From: an uncultured Collinsella sp.
GTDB taxonomy: Bacteria > Actinomycetota > Coriobacteriia > Coriobacteriales > Coriobacteriaceae
Length of the DNA stretch: 64,000 nt
Direction of reading: 5' to 3'
NCBI GenBank assembly: GCA_900541795.1
Contig: UQLC01000012.1
Coordinates: 9,067 to 73,066 of the forward strand
Of this stretch, positions 26,023-33,778 are shown in pieces. Made by a program: the position numbers and the translations under genes. The notes under the pieces were generated by a model. The model was not told the origin of the DNA. It searched no databases and saw nothing but the letters and a program-made list of their open reading frames with translations. The number at the start of each line of letters is the position of its first letter. Within the stretch, counting starts at the first letter, position 1.

Positions 26023-28737
26023 CTACTCGGTACGGGCAACCTGGTCGATGCGGTAGCCCTCAATGGTGTCGCCAGGCTTGATGTCCTGGAAGTTCTCCAG
26101 GCCAATACCGCCCTCGGAGCCGCTCTTGAGGCTCTTGGCCTCGTCCTTGTAGTGGCGCATCGAGGCGATTTTACCGTTGAAGACCACGATGCCGTCGCGC
26201 ACCAGGCGCACAGAATCGGTCGCGGCAATCTCGCCCTCTTCGACACGGACACCGGCGGCGATACCGACCTTGGGCACCTTGAAGGTGTCCAGAACGGTCG
26301 CAGTACCCGTGGAGACCTCGACCTCGGTGGGCTTGAGCATGCCGATGCGGGCAGCATCGAGGTCCTCGAGGCACTTATAGATGACGTCGTAGCAACGGAT
26401 CTCGACGCCCTCGCGCTCGGCGGCGGAGCGGGCCTTGCCGTCGGGACGGACGCCAAAGCCGATGATGATGGCGTTGGAGGCGTCGGCCAGGACCACGTCG
26501 GTCTCGTTGATGGCACCAACGGCGGAGTGGATCGTGTTGATGCGCACCTCGGACTGATCCATCTTGTCGAGGGAGTCCTGAAGGGCCTCGATGGAACCCT
26601 GGACGTCGGCCTTGATGATCAGGTTGAGCTCCTTGACCTCGGCGTCGGCGATAGTCTCGAAGAGGTTCTCGAGCGTCACGTGCTTGACGCGGCTCTGCTC
26701 CTCGATACGGGCCTTGAGCGAACGCTCGTCGGCCAGCGCACGTGCCTCGCGCTCGTCCTCGAACACGCGGAACTCATCGCCGGCGTTGGGGACGGACTGC
26801 AGGCCCAAGATCTCGACGGCGTCGGAAGGACCGGCCTCGGTGACGGCGTTGCCCTTGGGGTCGAGCATGGCGCGGACGCGGCCGTAGGTGAGGCCGGCGA
26901 CCAGCGTGTCGCCCACGTGCAGGGTACCGCGGGTCACGAGCACGGTGGCAACCGAGCCGCGGCCCTTGTCGAGCTTAGCCTCGAGGACGTTGCCCGAAGC
27001 AAAGGTATCAGGGTTGGCCTTGAGCTCGAGCACGTCGGCCTGGAGCAGCACGGTCTCGAGCAGGTCATCGATACCGATCTTCTGCTTGGCCGAGATGTTG
27101 ACGAACATGTTCTGTCCGCCCCACTCCTCGGGGATGATGCCGTACTCGGTGAGCTCCTGGCGCACGCGGTCGGGGTTGGCACCCGGCTTATCGATCTTGT
27201 TGACGGCGACGACGATGGGAACGCCGGCAGCCTTGGCGTGGTTGATCGACTCGATGGTCTGGGGCATGACGCCGTCGTCGGCAGCCACGATCAGGATGAC
27301 GATGTCGGTCACCTTGGCGCCGCGGGCACGCATGGCCGTAAAGGTGGCGTGACCGGGGGTATCGATGAAGGTGATCTTACGGTCGTTGATCATGACCTGC
27401 GAAGCGCCGATGGCCTGGGTAATGCCGCCCGCCTCGCCGGCAGCGACGCCGGTGTGACGGATGGCGTCGAGCAGGCTCGTCTTGCCGTGGTCGACGTGAC
27501 CCATGACGGTGACGACCGGGGCACGCGGTTTAAGATCGGCGGGGTCGTCGTAGAACGAGAAGGTGTTCTCCTCCTCGGGGGTGATGATCTTGATCTGGCG
27601 ACCCAGGTCGTCGGCAACGAGCTCGACGAGGTCATCGGACATGGACTGTGTCATGGTAAGCGGCGTGCCCAGCAGGAACAGGCGCTTGATGATGTCGTTG
27701 GCCGGAACGTCGAGCGCCTCGGCGAGCTCCTGGACGGTAACGCCCTGGGAGACCTTGATGGCGTCGAGGTCCTCGGGGTTCACGCCCTGGGCCAGCGCCT
27801 CCTCAATCTTGCGCTCTTCCTGAGCCTTTGCGGCCTCGCGCTCGCGCTTCTCCTTGCGCTTTTTGCGGCGACCAGTGGACTCGCGAGAGGCCTCCTCGAC
27901 GGCGGCACGAGCCTCCTCGAGCACCTTCTCGCGGCTGTACTCCTCGGCCTCGCGAGCCATGCGGCTGTAGTGGTCCTCTTCGTTGTTGTGACCGCCCTTG
28001 CGCTTCTTGCCCTTGCCCTGCTTATCGGGGTTGGGGAAGTCCATACCGGCAGCGACGTTGTTGCTGGCGTTGGTGCGATGGCTGTGGGGACGGCTCTCGG
28101 ATGCGTTGCGCTCGGAGTTGCTGTCGGAGGCGTTACGATCGTTACGACGGCCGCCGCGACGGTCGTTGTTGCCGCCACGACGGTTGCCGCGCTCGGCAGC
28201 GCGCTCGGCCTTGGCCTTCTCCTCAGCGTCCTTCTTCTCCTTGAGCACGGTCTCCTGTGCGGCGATCTGGTCGAGCAGAGAGCGGAAACGCGAACCGGAG
28301 TCGGAAGCGGGAACGGCGCGGCGCTGGGCCTCGCGGGCAGCCTCCTCCTTCTCGCGGGCAAGGCGCTCCTGCTCGGCCTTCTTCTTAGCCTCGGCCTCGG
28401 CGCGGGCGGCCTCCTCGGCAGCCTGGGCAGCGGCGAACTGGCGGCGCTCCTCCTCGCGTGCCTTCTCGGCGGCGATGCGCTCGCGCTCTGCCTCGGCAGC
28501 GCGTGCTGCCTCCTCGGCGGCAGCGGCCTGCTCCTCGGCCAGCTTGGCGGCCTCGACTTCCTGGGCGCGGGCCTCGATCACCGAGGCGAGCTGCTTGCGG
28601 ACCATGGCGACGTATGCGTCCTCCAGAGCGGAGGAAGCGGACTTAGCGGGAATCTTCATTTCGGCGAGATGACCCATCAGTTCCTTGGAGGTCATGCCGA
28701 ACTCTTTGGCCAGGGTGGACACACGGACTTTTGCCAT
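26023..28737 (-). CDS. infB: Translation initiation factor IF-2
   Basis: IF-2 brings fMet-tRNA to the 30S subunit and promotes subunit joining. The 904-residue protein has an N-terminal IF2-N domain (VRVSTLAKEFGMTSKELM). A very long Ala/Glu/Arg coiled region follows (about 60-310), with an Asn/Arg-rich segment, then a second IF2-N module near 330. The G domain has VTVMGHVDHGKTSLLDAIR, FIDTPGHATFTAMR and VVAVNKIDKPGANPD, and domains II to IV end with KPGDTIEGYRI. The low-complexity N-terminal half explains several spurious long frames on the other strand. It sits 91 bases after nusA. Confidence 0.97.
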   Translation of the reverse strand: MAKVRVSTLAKEFGMTSKELMGHLAEMKIPAKSASSALEDAYVAMVRKQLASVIEARAQEVEAAKLAEEQAAAAEEAARAAEAERERIAAEKAREEERRQFAAAQAAEEAARAEAEAKKKAEQERLAREKEEAAREAQRRAVPASDSGSRFRSLLDQIAAQETVLKEKKDAEEKAKAERAAERGNRRGGNNDRRGGRRNDRNASDSNSERNASESRPHSHRTNASNNVAAGMDFPNPDKQGKGKKRKGGHNNEEDHYSRMAREAEEYSREKVLEEARAAVEEASRESTGRRKKRKEKREREAAKAQEERKIEEALAQGVNPEDLDAIKVSQGVTVQELAEALDVPANDIIKRLFLLGTPLTMTQSMSDDLVELVADDLGRQIKIITPEEENTFSFYDDPADLKPRAPVVTVMGHVDHGKTSLLDAIRHTGVAAGEAGGITQAIGASQVMINDRKITFIDTPGHATFTAMRARGAKVTDIVILIVAADDGVMPQTIESINHAKAAGVPIVVAVNKIDKPGANPDRVRQELTEYGIIPEEWGGQNMFVNISAKQKIGIDDLLETVLLQADVLELKANPDTFASGNVLEAKLDKGRGSVATVLVTRGTLHVGDTLVAGLTYGRVRAMLDPKGNAVTEAGPSDAVEILGLQSVPNAGDEFRVFEDEREARALADERSLKARIEEQSRVKHVTLENLFETIADAEVKELNLIIKADVQGSIEALQDSLDKMDQSEVRINTIHSAVGAINETDVVLADASNAIIIGFGVRPDGKARSAAEREGVEIRCYDVIYKCLEDLDAARIGMLKPTEVEVSTGTATVLDTFKVPKVGIAAGVRVEEGEIAATDSVRLVRDGIVVFNGKIASMRHYKDEAKSLKSGSEGGIGLENFQDIKPGDTIEGYRIDQVARTE

Positions 28738-28828
28738 ATGACTTCACCTACCCTTTCTGGCACCTTGGGTGCCTAGAGACTGAACGAGCGTGGGATATGC
28801 GCTGGGACCCGCCCGGCGCGACCGCGCG

Positions 28829-30076
28829 CTAGATCAGGTCCTCCGCATCATCGAAGGCGTCGGTATCGTGGACACCGCAGAAACGGGAGCCGGGACGGGC
28901 CTGGTTGCGGCACTGGATGCCGTCCTCGGACACGAACTCGCAGCGACGGACGTCCTCGTCCTCCTCGTCACCGATCAGGTCGGCGGCGGGCTCCTCGTGA
29001 ACGGGAACATTCTTGAGGATGTCGGCGGCAAGGGTCTCGGACTTAATGTCGATGTGCCAGCCGGTCAGGCGCGCGGCGAGGCGGGCATTCTGGCCCTCCT
29101 TGCCGATGGCGAGGGACAGCTGGTCATCGGGCACGATGACGCCGGCGTAGGCCTTCTCCTCGTCGATAAGGACGCGGGTGACCTTGGCAGGCGACAGGGC
29201 GTTGGCGACGTAGACGGCCGGATCGGCATCCCACAGGATGACGTCGACGCGCTCGCCACGGAGCTCGCCCACGACGGCGCGAACACGGCTGCCCTTAGGG
29301 CCGACGCAGGCGCCCACGGGATCCAGGCGATCGTCGAGCGAGTGGACGGCGACCTTAGAGCGCTGACCGGGCTCGCGGGCGATCGACTTGATCTGGACGG
29401 TGCCCTCATAGATCTCGGGCACCTCCTGCTCAAACAGACGACGCATGAGCTCGGGGTGGGTACGGGAGATGACAATCGGCGGGCGGCTGTGCTCGCCACG
29501 GACCGGCTGCAAGTTGGAGTTGGGGTCGCGAACGTCGATGATCACGGCCTTGATATGCTGGTTGTGCAGGTAGCGCTCGCCCATCGGACGCTCGTTGCGC
29601 TCGTTCTCGTAACGGCGCTGGTCGAAGTGCGGAAGCTCGGCCTCGACGCCCTCGCGAATCTTGACGATCGTGAAGTCGGGCGTGGACTGCAGCACGGTAC
29701 CGCTGATGAGGTCACCGATGCGGCCGGAGAACTCCTCGTAGATCTGCTCGCGGGCGGAGTTGCGTACGATTGCGTTGATCTCGGCCTTGGCGTGCTGGGC
29801 GGCGATACGGCTCGTGTTCTTAGGAGTGACGTCGATCTCCTCGAACTCGGTGAAGTTGCCCTCCTCGTCCATGGAATCGTCGATCGGCTCCAGACGGTAG
29901 ACGTAGATCTTGCCGGTGGTGCGATCGATGGTCACCTTGGCGCCCCACTCAAGATGCAGGATCTCGGCATAGCTCTTGGCGAGCGACTGCTCCAGGCGGT
30001 CGATCAGGTAGAGCTGGTCGATGTGCTTCTCCTGGCAAAGCTCCATCAGGGCGGACATCATGTCGGATGCTGCCAT
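28829..30076 (-). CDS. nusA: Transcription termination/antitermination factor NusA
   Basis: NusA binds RNA polymerase and modulates pausing, termination and antitermination. The 415-residue protein has an N-terminal polymerase-binding domain (MMSALMELCQEKHIDQLYLIDRLEQSLAKSY), an S1 domain near 130-200, and KH domains with DPVGACVGPKGSRVRAVVGEL and AIGKEGQNARLAARLTGW. After the KH domains it does not have enterobacterial acidic repeats but ends in a Cys/His cluster (RRCEFVSEDGIQCRNQARPG, then SRFCGVHD). The ATG at 30076 follows GAAGGAAAG; an in-frame extension to 30109 overlaps rimP and is rejected. It is preceded by rimP (one base gap). No rnpM/ylxR lies between nusA and infB. Confidence 0.95.
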   Translation of the reverse strand: MAASDMMSALMELCQEKHIDQLYLIDRLEQSLAKSYAEILHLEWGAKVTIDRTTGKIYVYRLEPIDDSMDEEGNFTEFEEIDVTPKNTSRIAAQHAKAEINAIVRNSAREQIYEEFSGRIGDLISGTVLQSTPDFTIVKIREGVEAELPHFDQRRYENERNERPMGERYLHNQHIKAVIIDVRDPNSNLQPVRGEHSRPPIVISRTHPELMRRLFEQEVPEIYEGTVQIKSIAREPGQRSKVAVHSLDDRLDPVGACVGPKGSRVRAVVGELRGERVDVILWDADPAVYVANALSPAKVTRVLIDEEKAYAGVIVPDDQLSLAIGKEGQNARLAARLTGWHIDIKSETLAADILKNVPVHEEPAADLIGDEEDEDVRRCEFVSEDGIQCRNQARPGSRFCGVHDTDAFDDAEDLI

Positions 30077-30077
30077 C

Positions 30078-30572
30078 TTACTTTCCTTCCTTCGCGGGCT
30101 TGAAGTCATAGGTGGGCTTCAACTTGCACTTTTTAACATCAGAGAAATCGAGGGTGACGGACTCGCCGTCCTCGAGCTCGAGGGTCACGTTCGTCTCGGT
30201 GGCAGCGGCAATCTTGCCGGCGTACTTGCGACGGCCCTCGGTGGCGGTGGAGGTGAGCTCGCAGTTCTCGCCCACAAAGCGGGCAAAGTCGCACGGGCGG
30301 CGCAGCGGGCGCGCCATGCCCGGGCTCGACACCTCGAGCGTATAGCTCGAAGAGATGGGATCGAGCTCCTCAATCACATCGCCGACCCACTTGGTGTTGG
30401 CCGTGACGTCGTTGAGCGACAGGCTCTGACCCTCGGCACCCTCGATACGCACACGCACGCAGGGGGCCTTGGTGGCACCCACGAGCTCGACGTCGACGAT
30501 GTCGACATCGTGCTGGGGAGCGACGGCCTCGAGCGCGTCGATGATCGACTGCTCGGTCTTAGTCTTGACCAT
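30078..30572 (-). CDS. rimP: Ribosome maturation factor RimP
   Basis: RimP assists 30S subunit assembly. The 164-residue protein starts MVKTKTEQSIIDALEAVAPQ and has DIVDVELVGATKAPCVRVRIE, LEVSSPGMARPLRRPCDFARFVG and a C-terminal Sm-like fold. An in-frame extension to 30725 crosses a terminator hairpin and a promoter. The ATG at 30572, with GGAGGT nine bases upstream, is clearly the start. It opens the rimP-nusA-infB-rbfA-nrnA-truB-ribF-dnaG run. Confidence 0.93.
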   Translation of the reverse strand: MVKTKTEQSIIDALEAVAPQHDVDIVDVELVGATKAPCVRVRIEGAEGQSLSLNDVTANTKWVGDVIEELDPISSSYTLEVSSPGMARPLRRPCDFARFVGENCELTSTATEGRRKYAGKIAAATETNVTLELEDGESVTLDFSDVKKCKLKPTYDFKPAKEGK

Positions 30573-30592
30573 TGCGGCACCTCCATCCATAC

Positions 30593-30624
30593 AAAAAAGA
30601 AGCGGGGCCGAAACCCCACTTCTT
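30593..30624 (-). terminator. Leader attenuator of the rimP-nusA-infB operon
   Basis: On the minus strand AAGAAGTGGGG pairs with CCCCGCTTCTT (one G-U pair) over a six-base loop and runs into TTTTTT, a textbook intrinsic terminator. It lies just downstream of a strong promoter and only about ten bases before the rimP ribosome binding site, so transcripts from that promoter must pass through it. It may also end read-through from leuS. Confidence 0.85.
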
Positions 30625-30650
30625 TCAATTACAACTTCATTTGCAAGCAA

Positions 30651-30679
30651 ACTATACCAATAGCTGCGGAAACGTGCAA
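30651..30679 (-). promoter_or_regulatory. Promoter of the rimP-nusA-infB operon
   Basis: On the minus strand TTGCAC (30679-30674) and TATAGT (30656-30651) are 17 bp apart, with an extended -10 TGG. The start would be near 30644, about 20 bases before the attenuator stem. Confidence 0.85.
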
Positions 30680-30831
30680 GCACAGTACGAATCTGCAGGT
30701 CAGCGTGCGCACAGCTTCTCCACAAGAATAGGACAATTGAACGCAGACATCAGGGCAGGTACATGCAAAACGAGGGACTACCCAACCGGATCGCCCTCTC
30801 GTCTTTTATGCGTCAGCTAAGCGCGCAGCGC

Positions 30832-33408
30832 TTACTTGACCACCAGGTTGACCAGCTTGCCGGGCACGCAGATGGCCTTGACGACCGTCTTGCCCTCGAG
30901 CCACTTGGCGACGGCGGCCTCGGCGGCAGCCTGCATATCCTCATTGGAGGCATCGCGGGCCACGTCGACGCGGCCGCGGACCTTGCCGAGCACCTGGACC
31001 ACGATCTGCACCGTGTCCTCAATGGACTCGGCCAGGTCGAACTCGGGCCAGGCGGCGGTGTAGGCGTTGCCCTCGCAGCCGAGTGCCTCGTGCCACAGCT
31101 CGTCGGCCCAGAACGGGCAGATGGGGGCAAGGACGCTCACGATATCCTTGGCCACGCCGTAGCACAGCGCCTTGTCGCGGGCGGTACCCTCAGTGGCGTT
31201 GAGATAGGCGCTCGCAGCATTGACGAGCTCCATGACGGCCGAGATGGCGGTGTTGAACTGGCCGCGGTCGAAGTCCTCGGTGCACTTGGCGATGGTGCGG
31301 TGACGCTCGCGATAGAGCTTCATCGCAACCTCGTCGAGCGCGGACTTGTCGAAGGCCAAGTTGGCGTCACCGGACTGGACGAGCTGCCAAACGATACGCC
31401 AGGCGCGCTTGATGAAGCGGTTGGCGCCCTCAACGGCCTTGGGATCCCAGTCGAAGTCCTTCTCGGGCGGAGCGATAAACAGGATCGCCAGACGCATGGT
31501 GTCGGCGCCGTAGGGCTCGATGACCGAGCTCGGGGGCACGACATTGCCCTTGGACTTGGACATGGTGTCGCCGTTCTCGTCCTTGACCATGCCCTGGCAC
31601 AGCAGGTTGGTGAAGGGCTCGTCCACACTCAGCAGGCCCAGGTCGCGCAGCGCCTTGGTAAAGAAACGGCTGTAGAGCAGGTGCAGAATGGCGTGCTCGA
31701 TGCCGCCAATGTAGTTATCGACGGGCATCCAACGGTCGGCAGCCTCGCGGGAGAAAGGCAGCTCGGTGTTGTGCGGATCGGTATAGCGCAGGTAATACCA
31801 GCTGGAGCAGGTGAAGGTGTCCATGGTATCGGTCTCGCGCTTGGCCGGACGGCCGCAGACCGGGCAGGTGGTCTCGTAGAACTCCTTGCACTCGGCGAGG
31901 GTCTCGCCGGCGCCCAGGTCAAGGTTCTCGGGCAGCGTCACCGGCAACTGGTCCTCGGGCACGGGAACGATGCCGCAGTGCTCGCAGTGGATGGCCGGGA
32001 TGGGGTTGCCCCAATAGCGCTGGCGGCTGATGAGCCAGTCGCGCAGACGGAACTCGACCTTGCGACGACCGCAGCCCATGGCCTCGAGGTCAGCCACGAT
32101 CGCAGCCTCGCCCTCGGAGTGCTTACCGCCGCGCATGCCGGTGTACTTGCCGGACTGGACGAGCGTGCCCTCGGCAGCGTGGGCGCAATCCCAGTCGACG
32201 GTCTCGGCATGGAAGGTATCGATGGTCTCGCCGCTGGCCTCGATGGCAGCGCGATCGTCATCGTCCAGGATGATCGGCACGATCGGCAGGTCGTACTTAC
32301 GGGCAAACTCAAAGTCGCGCTGGTCGCCACAGGGAACGGCCATGACGGCACCGGTACCGTAGTCGGCAACGACATAATCGGCAACCCACACGGGGACCTT
32401 CTCGCCGTTCACGGGGTTCACCACGTAGCGGCCGGTAAAAGCGCCGTGCTTCTCGATGGTGCCCTGGGCACGCTCGACGGCAGAGATATGCTTGGAGTCC
32501 TCGACGATCTTGGTCACGGCTTCCTCGTACTCCGTGCCCTCGACGAGCTCGTGCAGACGGGCGTACTCGGGAGCCAGGACAAAGAAGGAAACGCCAAAGA
32601 GCGTATCGGCACGCGTGGTAAAGACGGTGATCTTGCCCTCGTCGCCCTCGATGGGCTCGCCATCCCGGTCGCACAGGGTAAAGTCGACCTCGGCGCCCTC
32701 GGAGCGACCGATCCAGTTGGCCTGCATCTGCTTGACGCGCTCGGGCCAGCCGGGGAGCTTCTCCAGGTCGTCGAGCAGCTCCTGAGAGTACTCGGTAATC
32801 TTGTAGTACCACTGCTCAAGGTCGCGCTTCTCGGGCTCGGTGCCGCAGCGCCAGCACTTACCCTCGGTGACCTGCTCGTTGGCCAGAACGGTCTTGCAGT
32901 TGGGGCACCAGTTGACCGGGTTCTTCTTGCGGTAGACCAGGCCCTTTTCCCACATCTTTTCAAAGATCCACTGACCCCAGCGATAGTATTCGGGGCTGCA
33001 GGTCTTGACCATGCGATCCAGATCGTAGGAGAAGCCCATGCGCTTCATCGTGGCGAGCGCCTGGTCCATGTTCTTATACGTCCAGGCGGCAGCCTGCGTG
33101 TTGTGCTTGATAGCGGCGTTCTCGGCGGGCAGGCCAAAGGCGTCAAAGCCGATGGGGTGCAGCACGTCGTAGCCGCGCATGCGGGCCTGACGGGCCATGG
33201 CATCGCCGATGGTATAGTTGCGCGCGTGGCCCATGTGCAGATCGCCCGACGGATACGGGAACATCTCGAGCACATACTTCTTGGGCTTGCTGTCGTCGGT
33301 GTCGACGGCAAAGAGGTTGGAGTCCTCCCAGGCCTTCATCCACCTGGACTCAATGGCCTGCGCGTCGTAGACAGGAATCTCGTCCTTATGATCTGTGCAA
33401 TCGCACAT
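30832..33408 (-). CDS. leuS: Leucyl-tRNA synthetase
   Basis: LeuRS charges tRNA-Leu with leucine and edits mischarged products. The 858-residue class I enzyme has FPYPSGDLHMGHARNYTIGD (HMGH ATP motif), a zinc-type insertion WCPNCKTVLANEQV...CWRCG, the CP1 editing domain (about 220-420), VCGRPAKRETDTMDTFTCSSWYYLRY, and MSKSKGNVVPPSS (KMSKS loop). The ATG at 33408 follows AAAGGAG. A 119-nt perfectly folding leader stem precedes it. The 200 bp downstream hold only a weak hairpin (30768-30805) before the rimP promoter. Confidence 0.97.
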   Translation of the reverse strand: MCDCTDHKDEIPVYDAQAIESRWMKAWEDSNLFAVDTDDSKPKKYVLEMFPYPSGDLHMGHARNYTIGDAMARQARMRGYDVLHPIGFDAFGLPAENAAIKHNTQAAAWTYKNMDQALATMKRMGFSYDLDRMVKTCSPEYYRWGQWIFEKMWEKGLVYRKKNPVNWCPNCKTVLANEQVTEGKCWRCGTEPEKRDLEQWYYKITEYSQELLDDLEKLPGWPERVKQMQANWIGRSEGAEVDFTLCDRDGEPIEGDEGKITVFTTRADTLFGVSFFVLAPEYARLHELVEGTEYEEAVTKIVEDSKHISAVERAQGTIEKHGAFTGRYVVNPVNGEKVPVWVADYVVADYGTGAVMAVPCGDQRDFEFARKYDLPIVPIILDDDDRAAIEASGETIDTFHAETVDWDCAHAAEGTLVQSGKYTGMRGGKHSEGEAAIVADLEAMGCGRRKVEFRLRDWLISRQRYWGNPIPAIHCEHCGIVPVPEDQLPVTLPENLDLGAGETLAECKEFYETTCPVCGRPAKRETDTMDTFTCSSWYYLRYTDPHNTELPFSREAADRWMPVDNYIGGIEHAILHLLYSRFFTKALRDLGLLSVDEPFTNLLCQGMVKDENGDTMSKSKGNVVPPSSVIEPYGADTMRLAILFIAPPEKDFDWDPKAVEGANRFIKRAWRIVWQLVQSGDANLAFDKSALDEVAMKLYRERHRTIAKCTEDFDRGQFNTAISAVMELVNAASAYLNATEGTARDKALCYGVAKDIVSVLAPICPFWADELWHEALGCEGNAYTAAWPEFDLAESIEDTVQIVVQVLGKVRGRVDVARDASNEDMQAAAEAAVAKWLEGKTVVKAICVPGKLVNLVVK

Positions 33409-33431
33409 ATCAGCTCCTTTAATCTTAGCTG

Positions 33432-33550
33432 GGGTCGGTCGGCTTAGCTTTATTCGCTACTGCGGACAGTCCTGCGCAAGACGAAGAGCACATTAAGTGC
33501 TCTTCTTTGCGTGCGGAACTTGTAGCAAACAAAGCTAAGCCGACCGACCC
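33432..33550 (-). promoter_or_regulatory. Long self-complementary leader of leuS
   Basis: The arms 33432-33451 and 33531-33550 are perfect 20-bp inverted repeats (GGGTCGGTCGGCTTAGCTTT). The next nine positions also pair if G-U is allowed, giving 29 consecutive pairs in RNA. Inside is a further stem, GAAGAGCAC with GTGCTCTTC. The element lies between a candidate promoter at 33568 and the leuS ribosome binding site, so it would be the mRNA leader. No T-box consensus was found in it. Confidence 0.75.
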
Positions 33551-33567
33551 TAAGGTTAACTTGACTG

Positions 33568-33573
33568 ATGATA
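33568..33573 (-). promoter_or_regulatory. Candidate extended -10 promoter of leuS
   Basis: The minus strand reads TGCTATCAT, an extended -10 element, followed about 12 bases later by the leader stem. The -35 region is weak. Confidence 0.45.
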
Positions 33574-33584
33574 GCAAATACGAC

Positions 33585-33619
33585 AAGCGAGATGCCTGCG
33601 ACTTGCGGGCATCTCGCTT
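33585..33619. terminator. Hairpin terminator between guaB and leuS
   Basis: AAGCGAGATGCC pairs perfectly with GGCATCTCGCTT around an 11-base loop. It probably ends the guaB transcript on the minus strand; the T-run there is broken, and the plus-strand T-run is no better. Confidence 0.6.
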
Positions 33620-33680
33620 TATCTAAATAACGTGGTTGTGAATCAACCGCTATCTGTTATCCGCCCAAACATGGTCGGGT

Positions 33681-33771
33681 TTTCCAAGTGCCGCAGATTG
33701 CCGTGAAAGAGGAGCGACGCGTACTTTCGAATGCGAGCGACGGTTTGAACGGCAAGGTGCGGTGCTTGGGA
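33681..33771 (-). repeat. Structured intergenic repeat, copy 1 (3' of guaB)
   Basis: A core at about 33699-33754 matches a core at about 41380-41435 over roughly 50 bases: GAAAGAGGAGCGACGCGTAC, a short loop, then GCGAGCGACGGTTTGA. The core is enclosed by imperfect inverted arms (CCAAG..CCGCA..TTGCCGT with its complement). The arm sequences differ between copies but still pair, which suggests selection on structure. It begins a few bases after the guaB stop. The rest of 33620-33680 shows nothing I can name. Confidence 0.65.
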
Positions 33772-33778
33772 AAGCCAC

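Noticed and set aside
26152..28776. An 874-codon open frame on the plus strand over infB
   Set aside because: It is antisense to a clear IF-2 gene and consists of Gly/Val/Leu/Asp-rich low-complexity sequence from GC-rich codons; no ribosome binding site or family features.
30763..33447. An 894-codon open frame on the plus strand over leuS
   Set aside because: Antisense shadow of the synthetase gene; composition follows from the high GC third positions.
33409..33573. T-box riboswitch upstream of leuS
   Set aside because: The conserved T-box sequence near AGGGTGGNACCGCG and a specifier loop were not found; the region is one long simple hairpin.
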